From assembly GCA_028565715.1 (NCBI GenBank), contig JAOXYC010188689.1, positions 1 through 18,070 of the forward strand: a DNA stretch of 18,070 nucleotides, read 5' to 3'. Origin of the DNA: Phoronis pallida. Lineage: Eukaryota > Phoronida > Phoronidae. Below, one piece after another: positions 17,297 to 18,070 of the stretch (position 1 is the stretch's first letter; every line of letters starts with the position of its first letter). The position numbers and the translations under genes were made by a program. The notes below the pieces were generated by a model. That model was not told where the DNA came from. It did not search any database and saw only the letters and a list, made by a program, of their open reading frames with translations.

Positions 17297-18070
17297 GTGA
17301 ATACAGCCTTGTCCAAGTTGTCACATGAAGTCGATGGCAGACATCGATTGGATGACAGTGACAGTAGTCGAGAAAGTACCCCAGTTGTGCGACGTCATCC
17401 ACATGGCTATGGCACAGGACGTGACATTTCCGCTCTAGTTAAGAAATTCTCTGATCCATCTAGTTCGGAAAAATCAGACAATGATAGTCCAACGCACAAA
17501 AAGAGATTTGACCTGCACGCTGATAGCGCTGCTAGAAAGCATAAACCAGTAAGCCACCATTTAGCCAATAAAGAGGAGTTTAGCGCAGGAAGCGAGGACT
17601 CATCTCCGGAGAAGGGTGCTGTTCGAGCTAAGTTTATTAGTTCTCAGGGATCAAATGTACGCAAAATTTCCAAGGATGATAGTGCTAAAAAGAAACTGAA
17701 CTCTGAGAAACCAGTTTCTGTGATTGAGAAGAAAGATACCAGTAAACCAAAATCTGGAACAGATAGGGCTGGTCAAGTTACAAAAACGGTCACAAATACA
17801 AAATTGTCAAATGGTTCGAAAAACAACGATGGCGGTGAAAAGAAATCTTTGCCATCAGTGAAAAAGGATGAAGTTAAGAAAAGAACACCAACTGCTGCTC
17901 CAGAGTCTAAGAAATTGCCAGAGAAGGGAGTAGTAGAAAAGGTTAGAAAATTATCTGTAGAAAAACCGGTTGCTATGAAAACAAATTCAACTGCACGTGT
18001 TGAAAATGTGATTGTAGCTGATAAACAAAATGTGGAAAATAGTGAAAGGACAGTGCTAAAAGAAGAAACT
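17297..18070 (+). CDS. common coding exon, long Lys/Ser/Glu-rich disordered region (continues past window)
   Basis: After the acceptor at 17296 the phase-0 frame is open for 258 codons to the last base of the window, strong evidence of coding in this AT-rich setting. The exon starts VNTALSKLSHEV, completing the helix begun in the preceding exon. GRDISALVKKFSDPSSSE (41-58) is another amphipathic segment beside a Ser-rich patch. Acidic and Ser-rich SAGSEDSSPEKG (96-107) is followed by a long Lys-rich tail with many SP/TP and basic phosphosite-like positions. Two similar units, LNSEKPVSV (134-142) and LSVEKPVAM (219-227), suggest a degenerate internal repeat. There is no signal peptide or membrane segment, so a cytoplasmic or nuclear scaffold or cytoskeletal protein is likely. 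The exon is cut by the window edge and its donor is not seen. A minus-strand ORF (17148-17402) is antisense shadow. Confidence 0.9.
   Translation, partial: MNTALSKLSHEVDGRHRLDDSDSSRESTPVVRRHPHGYGTGRDISALVKKFSDPSSSEKSDNDSPTHKKRFDLHADSAARKHKPVSHHLANKEEFSAGSEDSSPEKGAVRAKFISSQGSNVRKISKDDSAKKKLNSEKPVSVIEKKDTSKPKSGTDRAGQVTKTVTNTKLSNGSKNNDGGEKKSLPSVKKDEVKKRTPTAAPESKKLPEKGVVEKVRKLSVEKPVAMKTNSTARVENVIVADKQNVENSERTVLKEET

Overview
This is eukaryotic, probably animal, nuclear DNA: AT-rich, with short exons bounded by GT-AG signals, long introns and remnants of cut-and-paste DNA transposons. There is no operon structure, ribosome binding site or bacterial coding density. The small hAT-type element and the spread-out gene layout would suit a marine invertebrate such as a mollusc, annelid or brachiopod, but that is inference from style and not from a marker gene.

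Layout. 1-181 is anonymous flank. 182-1427 is a long-armed inverted-repeat (foldback) transposon with a 9-bp target duplication, and a 328-bp non-autonomous hAT-like element (922-1249, 8-bp target duplication) sits inside its right arm. From about 2035 to the right edge lies one plus-strand gene that continues beyond the window. Its common coding exons are 15790-15926, 16326-16508 and 17297-18070. They join in frame (incoming phase 1, then 0, then 0) and encode a serine-, lysine- and arginine-rich, largely disordered protein. The rest, 2035-15789, looks like a long 5' region holding several alternative first exons.

The main observation is that several separate ATG-initiated ORFs each run into a GT splice donor in the same phase (phase 1). 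Each can therefore join in frame to the common exon at 15790. The best candidates are 2035-2731 (long, disordered, N-myristoylation-type start), 4697-4775 (hydrophobic, Cys-rich end), 7207-7279 (MGCVFS dual-acylation-type start), 11675-11789 (amphipathic helix) and 15165-15297 (basic). Weaker candidates are 5191-5317, 8064-8076, 12250-12331 and 15502-15567. A possible symmetric cassette exon lies at 6916-6981. If real, the locus swaps N-terminal membrane or partner-targeting tags onto one scaffold protein.

The protein family is not firmly recognised. A short TTPVTTEEV motif in the first common exon resembles the repeated TQP(I/V)T motifs in the N-terminal half of supervillin, the actin/myosin-binding villin-family protein. 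That is only a weak hint, because the diagnostic gelsolin/villin domains would lie beyond the window.

The introns also hold a 28-bp perfect duplication (1561-1616), a three-copy 31-bp minisatellite (10157-10250), a diverged 104-bp-spaced duplication (11290-11466) and a GC-rich degenerate repeat island with inverted ends (about 12618-12970). No tRNA, rRNA, CRISPR array or minus-strand gene was supported.
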